The notes: a model not told the origin generated them from the letters alone. Shown: positions 11,577-22,234, numbered from the stretch's first letter. The stretch: DNA of 64,000 bases from Symbiodinium natans (GCA_905221605.1 CAJNDS010002155.1:124001-188000); one strand, 5' to 3'. Numbers and translations are program-made.

Positions 11577-11790
11577 TAGAGGGGCCTTAACAATTAGAAT
11601 AGGGTTTCAGGAGTTACTATGGGAAAACTAAGTATAAAGTGGCCATAAGGGAATACTATTCGTAACTAGTCCGACCCCAATAGTATTCTTTTTTCGGATT
11701 CTTGGACTGAAAAAGAGTACTAGTCGCAACTATTCCGACCCCTGTAGTATGCTTTTTTCGGATTCTCGGAGACTGAAAAAGGAAAAAGAA
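11577..11790. mobile_element. Family D element with tandemly duplicated tail
   Basis: Begins GGGGCCTTAACAATTAGAAT and ends with ACTAGTCCGACCCC near 11677. An approximately 80-bp tail is then repeated once (CGTAACTAGTCCGACCCC... then CGCAACTATTCCGACCCC..., each followed by a T-rich TTTTTTCGGATTCT). Other copies at 20624-20725 and 39041-39147 share both ends. No coding capacity. Confidence 0.65.
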
Positions 11791-12292
11791 AAGTATTTCT
11801 CAAAAGCGCCCTTGACGCAGGGCTCGTTCCATGCAAAGCTGCCAGTGTCGAAAACCAGTGTGCCATTCCTCAGAGGGGTTTAGGGTCTAGGGTTTAGGGT
11901 TTTTAGGGTTTAGGGTTTAGAGTTTAGGGTTTAGGATCATTTTTTGCCACCCGTTTAGCAGATCCCCGAGGTTGAGGATTTTAGGGTTTAGGGGCCTCTG
12001 TGCATGGTGCGGGCCACGCTTTGTCAAGCTTCCCCCCTTATAAGTGGAGGGCTCCACCGACGTCCGTAATGCCATGAGCCGAAGAGTCGTGCGATCCCTA
12101 ATGGGGCGGCGCCCCTTTCATGATCTGGGGCTGCCTAAGGTTTATGTGGTGTTGTTTCTTTTTTGTCTTGCGTGCAGGGGTGGGTGGGGGGGGTGGCTCA
12201 CAAATGAGGGCGGTCCTAAACCCTTTTTTTAGGGTTTAGGGTTTAGGGTTTAGGGTTTAGGGTTTAGGGTTTAGGGACCTCTGAAGCCTGTC

Positions 12293-12598
12293 CTAAACCC
12301 TAAACCCTAAACCCTTTTTGAGCACGGACTGAGGAAGCCGCCGCAAACCTGATAGCAGAGCCTCCCTGCGATTCTGTGCAAGCAGGGGATGCAGTCTCAG
12401 GTGTGATTTAGTACAGGTAGACAAAAAGGTCTCCCCACGCTCCCTTCTTCTCTTCTCCCTGACTGCCCGTTTCTCAGCCAAACGTTCATCCTTGAGGCAA
12501 GTCAATGCGCAATCAGGCGGTTTCGCTGGCGTTTTCAGCAAACCATCAAGCCTGATAGGTTCGCTGAAGATGACTGAGTTTCTCCTCCACCATCCCAA
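12293..12598 (-). CDS. Probable exon with a charged helix
   Basis: The minus strand is open and encodes a strongly charged, probably helical stretch (LKDERLAEKRAVREKRRRER), then a mixed segment ending LRRLPQ. A GTCCGTGCTCAAAAAGGG-type junction follows, which recurs at other exon ends in this window and may be the donor. The left side then passes into CCCTAAA units. The parent gene is unknown. It lies just past the stop of the gene ending at 12692 and may be the next gene on the strand. Confidence 0.45.
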   Translation of the reverse strand: MGWWRRNSVIFSEPIRLDGLLKTPAKPPDCALTCLKDERLAEKRAVREKRRRERGETFLSTCTKSHLRLHPLLAQNRREALLSGLRRLPQSVLKKGLGFRV

Positions 12599-12691
12599 GG
12601 GCAGCCTGTGTCTCCTCTGACCCTCTCGGCACCCTAAACCCTAAACCCTAAACCCTAAATCCTAAACCCTAAACCCTAAACCCTAAACGTT

Positions 12692-14300
12692 TCAGCTGAG
12701 CCTCAGCTCGCCGTGCTTGTTGAAGACAATGGGGGCGGCCAAGACGGTGCCCGGGATGCCAACAAGCCTGGTGTTAGAATCTGGGCACTCTGTCAAAGTG
12801 GCATAGGGGATTTGGGTTTAGGGTTTAGGGTTTAGGGTTTAGGGTTTAGGGTTTAGGGTTTAGGGGATTAGGCTTTCCGGGTCTGCCTGGGACCCTCTTT
12901 GCCTACAGTTTTTATGGCTTGTACCTACTCATTAGCGGTAGTTACTGCTAGACTGTAGGCAGCGAGAGTCTCAGGTAGGGAGTAGGCAGAAAAATTCTCA
13001 GATTCCATATGGGCACCCATGTCGAGGTTATGGGCGAAGGCAGTGCAAGACATGGGCCCCCTAACTTGGGTAAAAATGTTGACATCGAATCTGACATGAT
13101 CTAGCCGACATGCGCTGTCGTTGCCCTGGAAAGGGACCAATCTTAAGGCATCGCCTCGAATCTAGGATTGAGGGTTTAGGGCACAGGACGGAAGGTTAGT
13201 TCACTTCTGGAAACCCTCAACCAAGAACTAAGCCAGTCTGGCAGCACGCAGTCTTCAACGATTAAAACCATGCGCGTATACGTCCGAGCCGAAAGGAAAA
13301 TGATGCCATCATCGCACGTGCCTCGCAAAGAGCTGATCTTGATTGTTTTAATTAGGGTTTAGGGTGGGATGTTCCCCCTTATGCGAAAGTCCCGAATCGT
13401 TTCAGAATAAGGTGGAACATCAGAGGTTTTAGGTTTTAATTTTGGTTTAGGGTGGAATCGGGAGCTCTCTCAGGTGCCACGTACTGAAAGGGGTCTCGTT
13501 GCCCCCGTTGATTTTCGGGTGCCCTGTTTGCTATGTATCGTCCTAAACCAACAAGGTCTTGGGACGCAACGCATCTCTGGTTCTTGGTCCGAAGAAAACG
13601 CACCCTTTACTCCAAAATGCTTTCGCATGAGCACGGCCGCCCTGCCCCCTAAACCCTAAACAACCCTAAACCCTCAACCCTAAACCCTATAGACCCTGCT
13701 TCCCAAAGGGCTTTAGTTCTTATAGGGTTTCAGATATCTAGCCACCAGTGTCCGCGTCTCGGGATGCAGCCACCACCTGCGCCTTCCCTTAAACTGCCTC
13801 CCTTCAAGTTGCAAGACTTCATTTAGAAGCATAGGACTAAGGAGCCCTAAACCCTGAACGATAAACCCTTAAACCCTTAAACCCTTAAACCCTTAAACCC
13901 TTAAACCCTTAAACCCTTAAACCCTTAAACCCTTAAACCCTTAAGCCCTTAAACCCTTAAACCCTTAAACCCTTAAACCCTAAACCCTAAACCCTAAACC
14001 CTAAACCCCAAACCCCAAACCCTAAACCCTAAGGGGAGCGAGTTTCGTGCTTAACAGAACACCTGAACCATTCTTGCAGCATCCTCCCCTCGGGTTTCTA
14101 GCCGTGGTGCTGCTGAGCTCGTCCTCGTCCTCCGCTTCGTCTGCAGGTGCAGTGGATGTGGTAGACTCTGTTGTAGTGGGTGTGGTAGGCTCTGTTGTAG
14201 ATTCCGCCGACTCGTTACCCAGGGCGCTCGACAGCGCGAGGGCATTGGAGCACAATAGCAGCGCGACGGCTACAAAAATCGCATCGGCAGCCGGTGACAT
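12692..14300 (-). CDS. Probable secreted protein gene, several exons
   Basis: The start at 14300 gives a clear signal peptide (MSPAADAIFVAVALLLCSNA) followed by a Ser/Thr/Glu-rich linker (TTEPTTPTTTESTTST) and an acidic patch. The last exon, 12692-12767, has acceptor CACCAG and reads LVGIPGTVLAAPIVFNKHGE to a TGA. Coding-like minus exons between them: about 13560-13648 (AAVLMRKHFGVKGAFSSDQE), 13268-13338 (GTCDDGIIFLSARTYTR) and 13010-13125 (CRLDHVRFDVNIFTQ). A family C element lies at 12885-12977 and a CCCTTAAA minisatellite at 13861-13975, both presumably intronic. Phases were not all joined, so two genes cannot be excluded. The function is not recognised; an exported or surface-attached role is inferred from the signal peptide and linker. 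Confidence 0.5.
12885..12977. mobile_element. Family C inverted-repeat element
   Basis: Left end TGCCTGGGACCCTCTTTGCC then TACAG. The right end CTGTAGGCAGCGAGAGTCTC is followed by AGGTA. The arms pair over roughly 25 bp, with the GTACCTACT / GTAGTTACT core between them. Confidence 0.65.
13861..14032. repeat. CCCTTAAA minisatellite passing into CCCTAAA
   Basis: About fourteen 8-bp CCCTTAAA units (13861-13975), then perfect 7-bp CCCTAAA units to about 14032. An 8-bp variant of the telomeric unit has expanded next to the parent array. Confidence 0.95.
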
Positions 14301-14483
14301 TGCGAGGAAAATTTGGAGATCGCAGACCCAGCATGCGATGAAATCTGATCAGAAGCTCTCCGAAGCATGCAGCCATTTTTTTATTGAAAACCCGTGAATA
14401 CGGCCCCTGACAGGCCTGTGTAAAGCCAAACCCGCCCAAAGGCACAGCCCTTCCAATGAAGCCGTCATCAGGCTCAGTTTTAA

Positions 14484-14679
14484 TCATGGAGCAAGGTACA
14501 CCAAAACAATAGCTAGTAGCGTTTTGAGATGACATGTAGCATGTGGACCCTTTGCGTAACTTCCTTCATAATGGGGGCTCGAGTAACAAATGGCGGTGTC
14601 CTCCAGCAGGGCGGAGCAGGGGCAAGAGCGGAAATCCATGGGTCTTGCTCCTGATATTCCTTCCTCGGAGCAATTCACC
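14484..14679 (-). CDS. C-terminal exon, Cys-rich with hydrophobic tail
   Basis: 65 codons ending in TGA. The peptide is Cys-rich (MDFRSCPCSALLEDTAIC) and ends in a hydrophobic tail (LKTLLAIVLVYLAP), suggesting a membrane anchor or GPI-attachment-like signal. The acceptor appears to be the AG inside a telomeric unit (GGTTTAG, then GGTGAATTGC). The gene ends about 180 bp before the start of the signal-peptide gene at 14300 on the same strand. This exon is an exception to the array-orientation rule, because CCCTAAA units lie on its right side. Confidence 0.5.
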
Positions 14680-14741
14680 CTAAACCCGAAACCCTAAACC
14701 CTAAACCCCAAACCCCAAACCCTGAACCCCTAACATGGCCT

Positions 14742-15089
14742 CTAGCAGGAGGGGGGCTTCTCATGGTTCAAACCTTCTTGGGGGGACAGGAATCGGCCTG
14801 GAAGGGCAAACCAAGCTTCCCCCCCCCCCCCCCCCCCCCCCCCCGAAATGGCGCTAGGCCTTACACGCGCTAACACCTGAACCCACCTATCTTTTGAACA
14901 GGGCTTCTCAAGGCACACAAAACTTTGCAGGCCAGGATAACAGGGGAGAAACAAGGGCCAGCCAGTCCCAACTCCCATCAGCCCAACCCTCCTACCTCTC
15001 AGAAGAAGCGTGCAGTTTCGGGTCTTGAGGCTGAGTAGGGACGTCTGGGCTTCAGACGCATAAGGGTCACTGTAGGGCTTAAGGCGCAT
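14742..15089 (-). CDS. Possible exon upstream of the Cys-rich C-terminus
   Basis: Open on the minus strand. The part between about 15000 and 15080 reads naturally (SEAQTSLLSLKTRNCTLLL) and could be an exon with a GGTAGG donor. The rest runs through a poly-C tract (about 14819-14843), which is likely intron. Confidence 0.3.
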   Translation of the reverse strand: MRLKPYSDPYASEAQTSLLSLKTRNCTLLLRGRRVGLMGVGTGWPLFLPCYPGLQSFVCLEKPCSKDRWVQVLARVRPSAISGGGGGGGGEAWFALPGRFLSPQEGLNHEKPPSC

Positions 15090-15282
15090 TAGGGTTTCAA
15101 GGTTTGTTAGGGTCTATAGGGCATCAGGCTTGTTAGGGCTGTGCCTGACATCCGCCTGTGAGGTGGTTCGTCTCACGAGGTCCAGCCGCGCAGCGACCTG
15201 CACAGTGCGAACATATCTCCTTTGAACCGAGCATTCTATATATATATATATATATATCAGAGAGAGTAGCAGTATAGCTCTC

Positions 15283-15342
15283 TGTCGCCCGTTTGCTCAG
15301 GACGGTCGTCATGAAAATCATGTCGAAATCCATTGCTCGCAC
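15283..15342 (-). CDS. Exon, unidentified gene
   Basis: A 60-nt, in-phase 20-codon exon reading VRAMDFDMIFMTTVLSKRAT. The acceptor is CATAGAG and the donor is a GA type (GAGAGC). An AT dinucleotide array at about 15236-15257 lies in the following intron. Not recognised. Confidence 0.5.
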
Positions 15343-16153
15343 CTCTATGACAGCAAGTGCTAAAAGTCTTGACCAATCGGGTTCTAGCCATTGAGGTGCC
15401 GTGGGGGATATCGGTCGGGATATCGGCATGGCATATCCAGCGCAAAGCCTCTTGCAAACCTAGCCAGCACCTTCTGATGGATGCCAAAAGCAACGCAGAA
15501 CGTAACACGTGGAGGTCTTGTTTGGGTATCGTTCACTCACGGCCACCTATCTTAAACAGGCCTGGAAGCTGAGTCATCTTTCGGCTGCTCTCTGCCAACT
15601 CTGGCGCGCCGAAGCTATCGTATACTCCTTTTCATCAACCCCCTAAACCCTAAACCCTATCCCCTATAAACCCTAAACCCTAAAACCTAAACTCTAAACC
15701 CTAAACCCTAAACCCTTCCTACTGAGGCTTTTCACAATGACTCGTCCACACCCGGAGGCCCCACGCCACACCTTCATGATGCTGGCCTTCGCATGGGTCC
15801 TCTGGCATCCCATAGTTGGCGCCCTAAACACTGTGTTGCTGCATGCAGGCCTGTGCGACCCCGAAACCCTAAACCCCCCAAACCTGGAGCCCTGGACACT
15901 GGACCCCTAAATCCCTAAAGCCTACTGAGCCTTCACATTCTTAAATCCTACTTCGGAACCCTGCAGTTGAACCCATTTTGAAACCGGACTTGATGACTGC
16001 AAGCAGAAAACGAGCAAGAATCTGAAACACCGCCCTGAAGGTCTTGAATCCTGAATCCTAAATCCGATAACCCTAAACCCTACTAAACCAGCACATTCCT
16101 AAATCCTAGTTCCGAACCCTGCAGTTGAACCAATCCAAGGCCCTCCAAGCCTC

Positions 16154-17068
16154 AACGGCCGACAGCGCAGGGACTGCCAGCAACTCGATGCAGAAGTCCT
16201 CCAAGCCGGAGGGCAGTCGGCCCTGCAAGCAAGTAGAAAAGGGCGAACAAGGGCATCTTAGGGTTTAGGGTTTAGGGTTTAGGGTTTAGGGTTTAGGGTT
16301 TGGGGTTTTTTGCCATGCTCCGCGGGGCAACTGAAGAGGGAATGCTGTGTAAAGGGTTTGGGAATTGGGGTTTAGAGTCTGTAGCTAAAGGACAACAGGG
16401 CATCTCAGGCTTGGGATGAGGGTTCCTTTTTGGCGCCCGCGTAGCGAACCGCTCAGCAGGGCCTCACAAAGCCATGTCATAGCGCAAAAACCCTAGCGCA
16501 AATCCCTAAACCCTAAACCTTCCGATCCTCTCCTTGTCACAAGTCAGCGCGAATCACCACAGCCACACAACCAAATGCAAACCTCCCCAAATGCAAACCT
16601 CCATCTCAAAAGTCTCAGAACCCGAGAGCTGAGTCTGACCATTCAGGCGCTGAGAACCCACCTCGGGGTCAAAGCCCTGAGTCACTGATTCGGGTTTTAG
16701 GGTTCAGGATTCAGGTTTAGGAAAGGTTCTTGAAAAAAAAGATTTAGGGTACTTGGGGGGTCATGTAGGGCTCGACTCCCAAAGTATGGCCCAGGTTTCG
16801 TGTGGGCAGTTTGGATCTTTCAGAACCTTCATAAGCCCCAAACCCTGAAACAACACATGCCTGCAATGATCGGCAGCCCACTTCCACTCCAGAGGGGACG
16901 TCGTGCCACCTTCTGTGCAGGTTGAGGCTTTAGGATTTAGGGTTTAGGGTTTAGGGTTTAGGGTCTGCTTGGGACTTGGGGTTCAGGGTTTGCTCCGGTT
17001 TCCTGGGGTCTTGCGAGCCTCATTCCAACTCGGCCACGCCAACTGATAGGCACCACGTGCTCGTAAAG
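16154..17068 (-). CDS. Exons of an unidentified gene
   Basis: Three minus-strand exons: 16154-16222 (GRLPSGLEDFCIELLAVPAL, acceptor TTGCTTGCAG, GA donor GAGGCTTGG); about 16865-16912 (KVARRPLWSGSGLPIIAGM, acceptor TGCACAG); and about 17003-17068 (LYEHVVPISWRGRVGMRLAR, acceptor CCGCCAG). The first matches the introner-type donor motif found across the Pumilio gene. All three have TTTAGGG arrays on their right. The gene is not recognised, and phases between the exons were not confirmed. Confidence 0.5.
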
Positions 17069-17519
17069 CTGGCGGTATACTGATGTAGGGATTTCCAACA
17101 AAACACCTTAGGGTTTAGGGGTTTAGGGTTTAGGGTTCAGGGTTATTGGGCTCCGAAGTATAAGGGAATCCTGCCATTTGTACCCAAAGGTTCTTGTGCA
17201 GGCTTTGCATGCTAACGACTCTCACAAGGCAATCCGGGGATTCTGGAATGGGGTTCAAAACCGGTTCACCTCACAGGCGGCCCAAATTATCCCAGAAAGC
17301 CCGTGGAATCCTCGAAGGCCTGCCTGATATCTGCCCAAGGACCCTAATCCCTAGACTCCCCTTTTTTGTAACAAAGGACTGCTGAGGCTCCTAAATTCCC
17401 TGAACCGTCTTCACCCTAAACACTATAGGCCCTTCAGCCTTAAACTTAAACCCCGGAAATGGCTCCCTAAATTCCCTTAACCCTAAACCCTCTAGGCCCT
17501 TCAGCCTTAAACTTGAACC

Positions 17520-17640
17520 CTGAGGCCAAGACATGCAGTCGACGGTGCGACGCCACGCCGAGGACTGGGACTTTATCGCCCGCGCCACCTGGGGAGCAGT
17601 TTGGCGTTCCAGATGAAACCCCGGTTTTTGTTGCAGAGAC
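17520..17640. other. Coding-like segment of undecided strand
   Basis: GC-richer than its surroundings. The plus strand reads QSTVRRHAEDWDFIARATWG to a stop. The minus strand reads SSGTPNCSPGGAGDKVPVLG. The all-minus context favours the latter. Confidence 0.3.
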
Positions 17641-17825
17641 CGTATAAACCCAAAAAAACCCTAAACCCAAAAAAACCCTAAACCCTAAACCCTGAGCCTG
17701 AACCCCACCCCAGCTGGGGAGGGGGATCTTGGTGGATGTTTGGGCTTTGCACTTTTCTCCATCAGGCTTTCGGCTCGATCCAGCATGTCACAGAAGACAC
17801 CAACGGCTGCAGCACCTTATCCATG

Positions 17826-17950
17826 CCCGGGAGCCTTTTTGCCTACAGGCTTTATGGATTCTACCTACTACTTAAGGGTAAATGCTACTAAACTGCAGGT
17901 CATTTATGGGTTCCACCTACTAATTATTGGGTAGTTGCTACTAAACTGTC
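17826..17950. mobile_element. Family C inverted-repeat element
   Basis: CCCGGGAGCCTTTTTGCCTA begins it, and the ACCTACTA / TAGTTGCTACTAAACTG core is repeated in two halves. It directly abuts the coding stretch beginning near 17951 (minus), consistent with an element that forms an intron boundary. Confidence 0.6.
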
Positions 17951-18912
17951 CATGGACGAAGTTCAGGTGCAGTTGGCGCAAGGCTTCGACCAAATCTCGC
18001 CGCCTCGCCCGGGCCATGTCCAATGCTACCGGAGTACCAACATTACCGAGGATGTGGAACCATCCCAGGATGTTGCAACTTTCTACGGCCTCAGCACAGT
18101 TTAACGAAGGAGCAGCAACTGGGCAGCCCTGATCGTAGGCCTTCTCCATGACTCCGACATCTGCAAGAACGGCTTTGATGGCAATGCCCTCAAGTTGCCC
18201 ATTTCGATTGCGTTGAGCTTGCAAGACCCGTCTCTGTCTGGGAAAGCAACGGGAACAGCCTTCGCCTGTAGACGAGATTTGCGCCGCAGCCGTTCCCATG
18301 CAGAGTGCCGAGAAAGAAAATCGCCCAACAGTTCTTCCCCTCCACAGCCGGACCAAGCACCAGAAATTCGTCTTCGCACGAGAGCTTTGCATATTGGTTT
18401 TGTGCGCTTGCACATTGCCCAGTTACGTATGAAAGCTCGAAGGCTTCTTTGTCAAACTCCATGCCCCTTGCGTGGTCTGAAGGAAGACGGCAAAGATAGT
18501 CGTACAGCTGACCGCGGGTTCATTGTTGATCACATCATCTTCGCTTCAAGTATATCCAAACAATCCAGCAGCTCCTCATGTGGCGTGCCACGCTTCCGGT
18601 CAACGCCTGTTTTTGTTTTGCCAGCGTTCTTGTACAAGGAAACATCAGAAAAGCACCAGGAACGCCACGCCGAAACCTCTACCTCACCTGCATGCTTTGT
18701 TGGCCACTTCGCTTGTCTTCTCTTTCTGTTGCTGAATCAAAACAATCGTGACCTGTTTCGGCTCGGACACGCTTGCGCAGCGCGTCACAGATCGGCCGTG
18801 CGTGAGAATTTCTGTTGTGGTTCGTTACAAACACGACAACGCGGCGTATGCTTTCCTTCGGGTGAGAGAATGCTTTGATAAGTCGACATGATGCCGTCCG
18901 TGCACAGGCCAA
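17951..18912 (-). CDS. Unidentified gene, three coding blocks
   Basis: Block 1, 18688-18912: 75 codons starting at ATG, with RRVVVFVTNHNRNSHARPIC, ending at a GTGAGG donor. Block 2, about 18280-18462: starts MEFDKEAFELSYVTGQ and continues LSCEDEFLVLGPAVEGKNCW. Block 3, about 17951-18230: GQLEGIAIKAVLADVGVMEK, then VALDMARARRRDLVEALRQL. The blocks lie in different frames, so introns or boundaries between them remain to be set. The region has no telomeric arrays, unlike its neighbours. No family was recognised. A long plus-strand open frame over the same interval is probably a shadow. Confidence 0.5.
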
Positions 18913-19355
18913 GTGTTTAGTTCACAACCCAACTGCACTTCAACATGCGCAGCAGTTGCAAGTGTGGCCCGGCGTGCACAGGCAACTGCAAGATGCCTCG
19001 GTCAGGGTTCTCGTCGCCAGGAATCGGGGCCTTGCGGCGATGCGGCACACTCTCCCCCCGCAAGGCCCGTGAAATGTGAAATCGCCGAAGATGTCACGTT
19101 TTCCGTGCTACGACGCCTTCAGGCACCTGTCCTGCTTGCTTGCTTGCACGCGGACGGCAGATGCCCCCCATCTACCTCGAGAACCGGCGGGCACGGTGTG
19201 AAGCGTTCGGCATCGACCCCCTAGCGGCCCCCTGCCTCCCTCGCAGCCCTGCGTGCAGAGAGCAGATTGTCAGCCCAGAAGCCCGGAGGAACCGACCTCG
19301 CTCTGGCTTGCGGAACCTTGCGGATCTTCTGCACTCCCTGCCATTACATCCCATG

Positions 19356-19509
19356 GGTGTTCCCGAGCAGCTTCAGGCGAGCAAAGCAGACGGCGCGGGC
19401 TTTGCTTGGAGGGTGGGCCTTGCCATTAGCTGCAGCTAATGGCACGGCCCAGCCTCCAAGCAGAGCCCGCGCCGTCTGCTTTGCTCGCCTGAAGCTGCTC
19501 TGGAACACC
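19356..19509. repeat. 154-bp near-perfect palindrome without spacer
   Basis: Two arms of 77 bp meet at 19432/19433 in CATTAGCTGCAGCTAATG. Only a handful of mismatches were counted (for example in the GGAGGG/GGAGGC and GGCCTTGCC/GGCCGTGCC parts). The outer ends are GGTGTTCC and GGAACACC. Both arms read the same peptide in opposite directions (EQLQASKADGAG). Confidence 0.9.
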
Positions 19510-20623
19510 TCTAGCAATGGCCGAAGCGCCTGTCTTAGGCTCTGGCAGACAAACCAAGAATGACGCGAGTGGCACCAGCGCACGCCTAAACCTTGTGCGA
19601 TGTTGCTGTAGGCCTCCCCATGGCTGCAATTGTCCTAGTTGTCCTCAAGGCTCGAGCAAAAGCACAAAGCACTGCACGTGGTTCAGCTGGCCTTCGCCCT
19701 GAACGCTGAACCGTTCCGTAATGAACCAGTGGTAGGGGCAACTGACCCTAAACCCAACAAAATCATCCCTAAAGTCCCCAAAGCCTAAATCCCCCATCCC
19801 CAAGACCCCTAAACCCTAAACCCTAAACCCCAAACCCTAAGACCCCTAAAAACCCCACCAAGAAGCACATCAGAGAGGTCTCCGGCGGAGGCCAGGGTCT
19901 GACTCAAAGCAACGCAGAGGCAATGGCAATAGGGCTTACCAACCAAATTTCAGAGTCCAGGGTCCTAAACCCTAAACCCTAAACCCGAAACCCTAAACCC
20001 TAAACCCTAACCGTATTATACAGAGCCTAAACCCGAAACCGCAACAGGGGCCCAGGGGTAGGACGAAGGGAGCCCTGTGCCCGAAACTTGCAGAGCCCAT
20101 GGGCTTCTTGGGTGCCCTAGACGTGGAGAGGCCTCGCGCACGGAGCGCTCGATGGAAGGAGCGTACATCAAGGGCTCCTTCTGGGTGTGTAGGGTTTAAG
20201 GTCGAAGTCTAGGGCTCAGGGTTCAACCTTATGCCCTAAACCCTAACAGGTTTCGGGGTACTCCCCAGCACTAAAGCGGCTACCGAAGTACCACTCCACC
20301 CGGCGAATGTCTAGGTTTGTAGAATGGTCTGAGTCGGTCTGAGGTTTAGATTTTAGGGCTAGGGTTTTTGTCTGCACCAAGCAAACCAGGTGAGGAGTCT
20401 GTGTCAGGTTCTTGTTTGTTCTACGGCTCGGGGAGGGCTAGGTTTTGTGGCTAGCGGGTTAGTCATTAGCTCAAGGCAAGGAGAACGGCTTCTTAGTTTG
20501 GCTGCGCGGTGTCTCCAACAATTCTCATGCGAGCTTCCGCCCAGTACTCTAAAACAAGAGAAGTCGAACTCTGAACGCTTTATACCCTAACCTGGAAAAG
20601 AGGGCAGCTCTACCCTGTACTAT

Positions 20624-20725
20624 TGGGGGGCTTAATAATGAGAATAGGGTTTTGGGGGCTATTAAAGTATAGTATAGTCATAAAGGGACCCTAAGAGAAT
20701 ACCATTGGTAATTATTCCGAGCCCA
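20624..20725. mobile_element. Family D element
   Basis: Begins GGGGGGCTTAATAATGAGAA and ends GTAATTATTCCGAGCCC. Same architecture as the copies at 11577 and 39041. Confidence 0.6.
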
Positions 20726-21048
20726 GTAGGCTTCTGCAGCCTTGCCATGTCTCAACATCAGGTATCTGGGGCCGACAGCGACGAGCCTCTTCGAAGATCA
20801 GGCTGATGTCGACGACCTGCATGCTGGAAGCGTGCGCCTCGCCAAGAGAAGTTGCAAGTTGGGTTTAGGGTTTAGGGTTTAGGGGCCTTTGGGCCTCAAA
20901 AGGGTCTTTGGGGGCCTTTCAAAGGCTTTGGGGGTCTTTGGGGCCTCTTGGGCGGCTGGGGCCCATAGGGCTTTGGCCCTTGGTCGCCAACTTCAACTCT
21001 CCACACGTGTGGTTTAGGGTTCAGGGTTCAGGGTTCAGGGTTCAGGGT

Positions 21049-21612
21049 TTAGGGTTTAGGGTTTAGGGGACTGTTCGTCTGGTGGCGTGAGGGTTCGTAG
21101 TTAACTTGCACTTGGGAGTCGGAGGGCAGATGATGCTTGGGATTTCGCTGCATTTCGAGGCCTATAAGCCATGAGGTGCGTTTTGCCACGGGCTCCAAGT
21201 GAAAGACTGACTTGTTCACATTGATTGAAACACACCACCCTTGCATGGCAAAACCTGAACAATGCCTGCTCCAAGTTGCTGTAGATGGCGAGGACCAAGC
21301 TAAGACAGTCCTGTTTAAAGAAATCTCATTCATTCGATCTCTGCGAATGCACAGTGCAGACTCAGTGAAATGGCTGTCGAAGCATGGCGCCCTGCAACAA
21401 TAACTTGTCACAGTTACATATCGATGTTGCCGCAAGGCTTGCAATGTAAGCGAGTTGAGGCTTTCTTGTGGCAAGCTGTGCGGGGGCATGTTTTCTCTGC
21501 CTTCCTTGTTTCTTCCTGAAGCCCCTCTTCGGCTGTATGCCTCATGCCAATGGCTTTGGGCCTTCCAGTTGCGGGGATGAATACTTAAGGCGGTCCTCCT
21601 CTGACTGCGCAT
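21049..21612 (-). CDS. Possible exon(s), unidentified
   Basis: 187 open codons on the minus strand, with plausible composition in the middle (MQGWCVSINVNKSVFHLEPV). No boundary motif was fixed, and the last codons run into telomeric repeats. Part of it may be intron. Confidence 0.3.
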   Translation of the reverse strand: MRSQRRTALSIHPRNWKAQSHWHEAYSRRGASGRNKEGRENMPPHSLPQESLNSLTLQALRQHRYVTVTSYCCRAPCFDSHFTESALCIRRDRMNEISLNRTVLAWSSPSTATWSRHCSGFAMQGWCVSINVNKSVFHLEPVAKRTSWLIGLEMQRNPKHHLPSDSQVQVNYEPSRHQTNSPLNPKP

Positions 21613-22234
21613 GTCTCAGCGCACGGAGGGAGCAGTCCACATCCAGGAAACTGGCAACAGGAACTTGCAGGCTTCACCCAACCAAGAATGTATGTCATAC
21701 CAGCACAGTCTGTTAAACGCAGGTACGTAGTGCCCAGGCAAGGAGTCTTGGACCAGGACCTTCCGGATGCTTGAAAGGTAGAACGTTCTATTCTATGCGT
21801 TGTCAATCTCCCTTGTCCTAGACGTAGAGGCTTCTACCGTACCTTCGGGGGGTTATATAGCCTAGATGTTTGGCACCCGCCTAGCGGCAACGAGTCGCAT
21901 GGACACTATGTTGTAGGGGTTTTGAGGGGTCGCTCCTCAGCTACAGACGTACCCTCGCACAGTTTGAGTTGTAACCCGAGCCTGGGCAGGCCCACCATGT
22001 TGTTGAAGTAGGCATCCAGACCGGGAAAGTGCTGGCCTCAGGCGGTCGGATGAGATTGGGGTATACCCCTTTCTTGCCCACACACCTTTACTGGCTGTAA
22101 TAGTAAGCTGTAGGTCTCTGTATTCACATTGTCTTCGCAGGGGCTCCCCTTTTGCACGAAAGGAGGCGGATAAAGGGCGGCCTGTAATTCCTCCAAGGTT
22201 TTTTTTTGGGGGGGGGCTGGAGGTGCTCCCTGAC

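Larger units (their letters stand above)
18913..21048. other. Ambiguous region with large palindrome
   Basis: GC-rich to about 19700, with open frames on both strands and no decisive boundary (for example plus 18955-19070 reads QQLQVWPGVHRQLQDASVRV). The 19356-19509 palindrome lies here. Telomeric units return from 19740. Coding-like minus patches occur at about 20090-20160 and 20750-20840 (VVDISLIFEEARRCRPQ). Confidence 0.4.

Noticed and set aside
18195-18878. 227-codon plus-strand open frame
   Set aside because: The minus strand over the same interval has better coding blocks with a GTGAGG donor. The plus frame is Ser/Arg-rich, as expected for a shadow, and the whole block is minus-coding.
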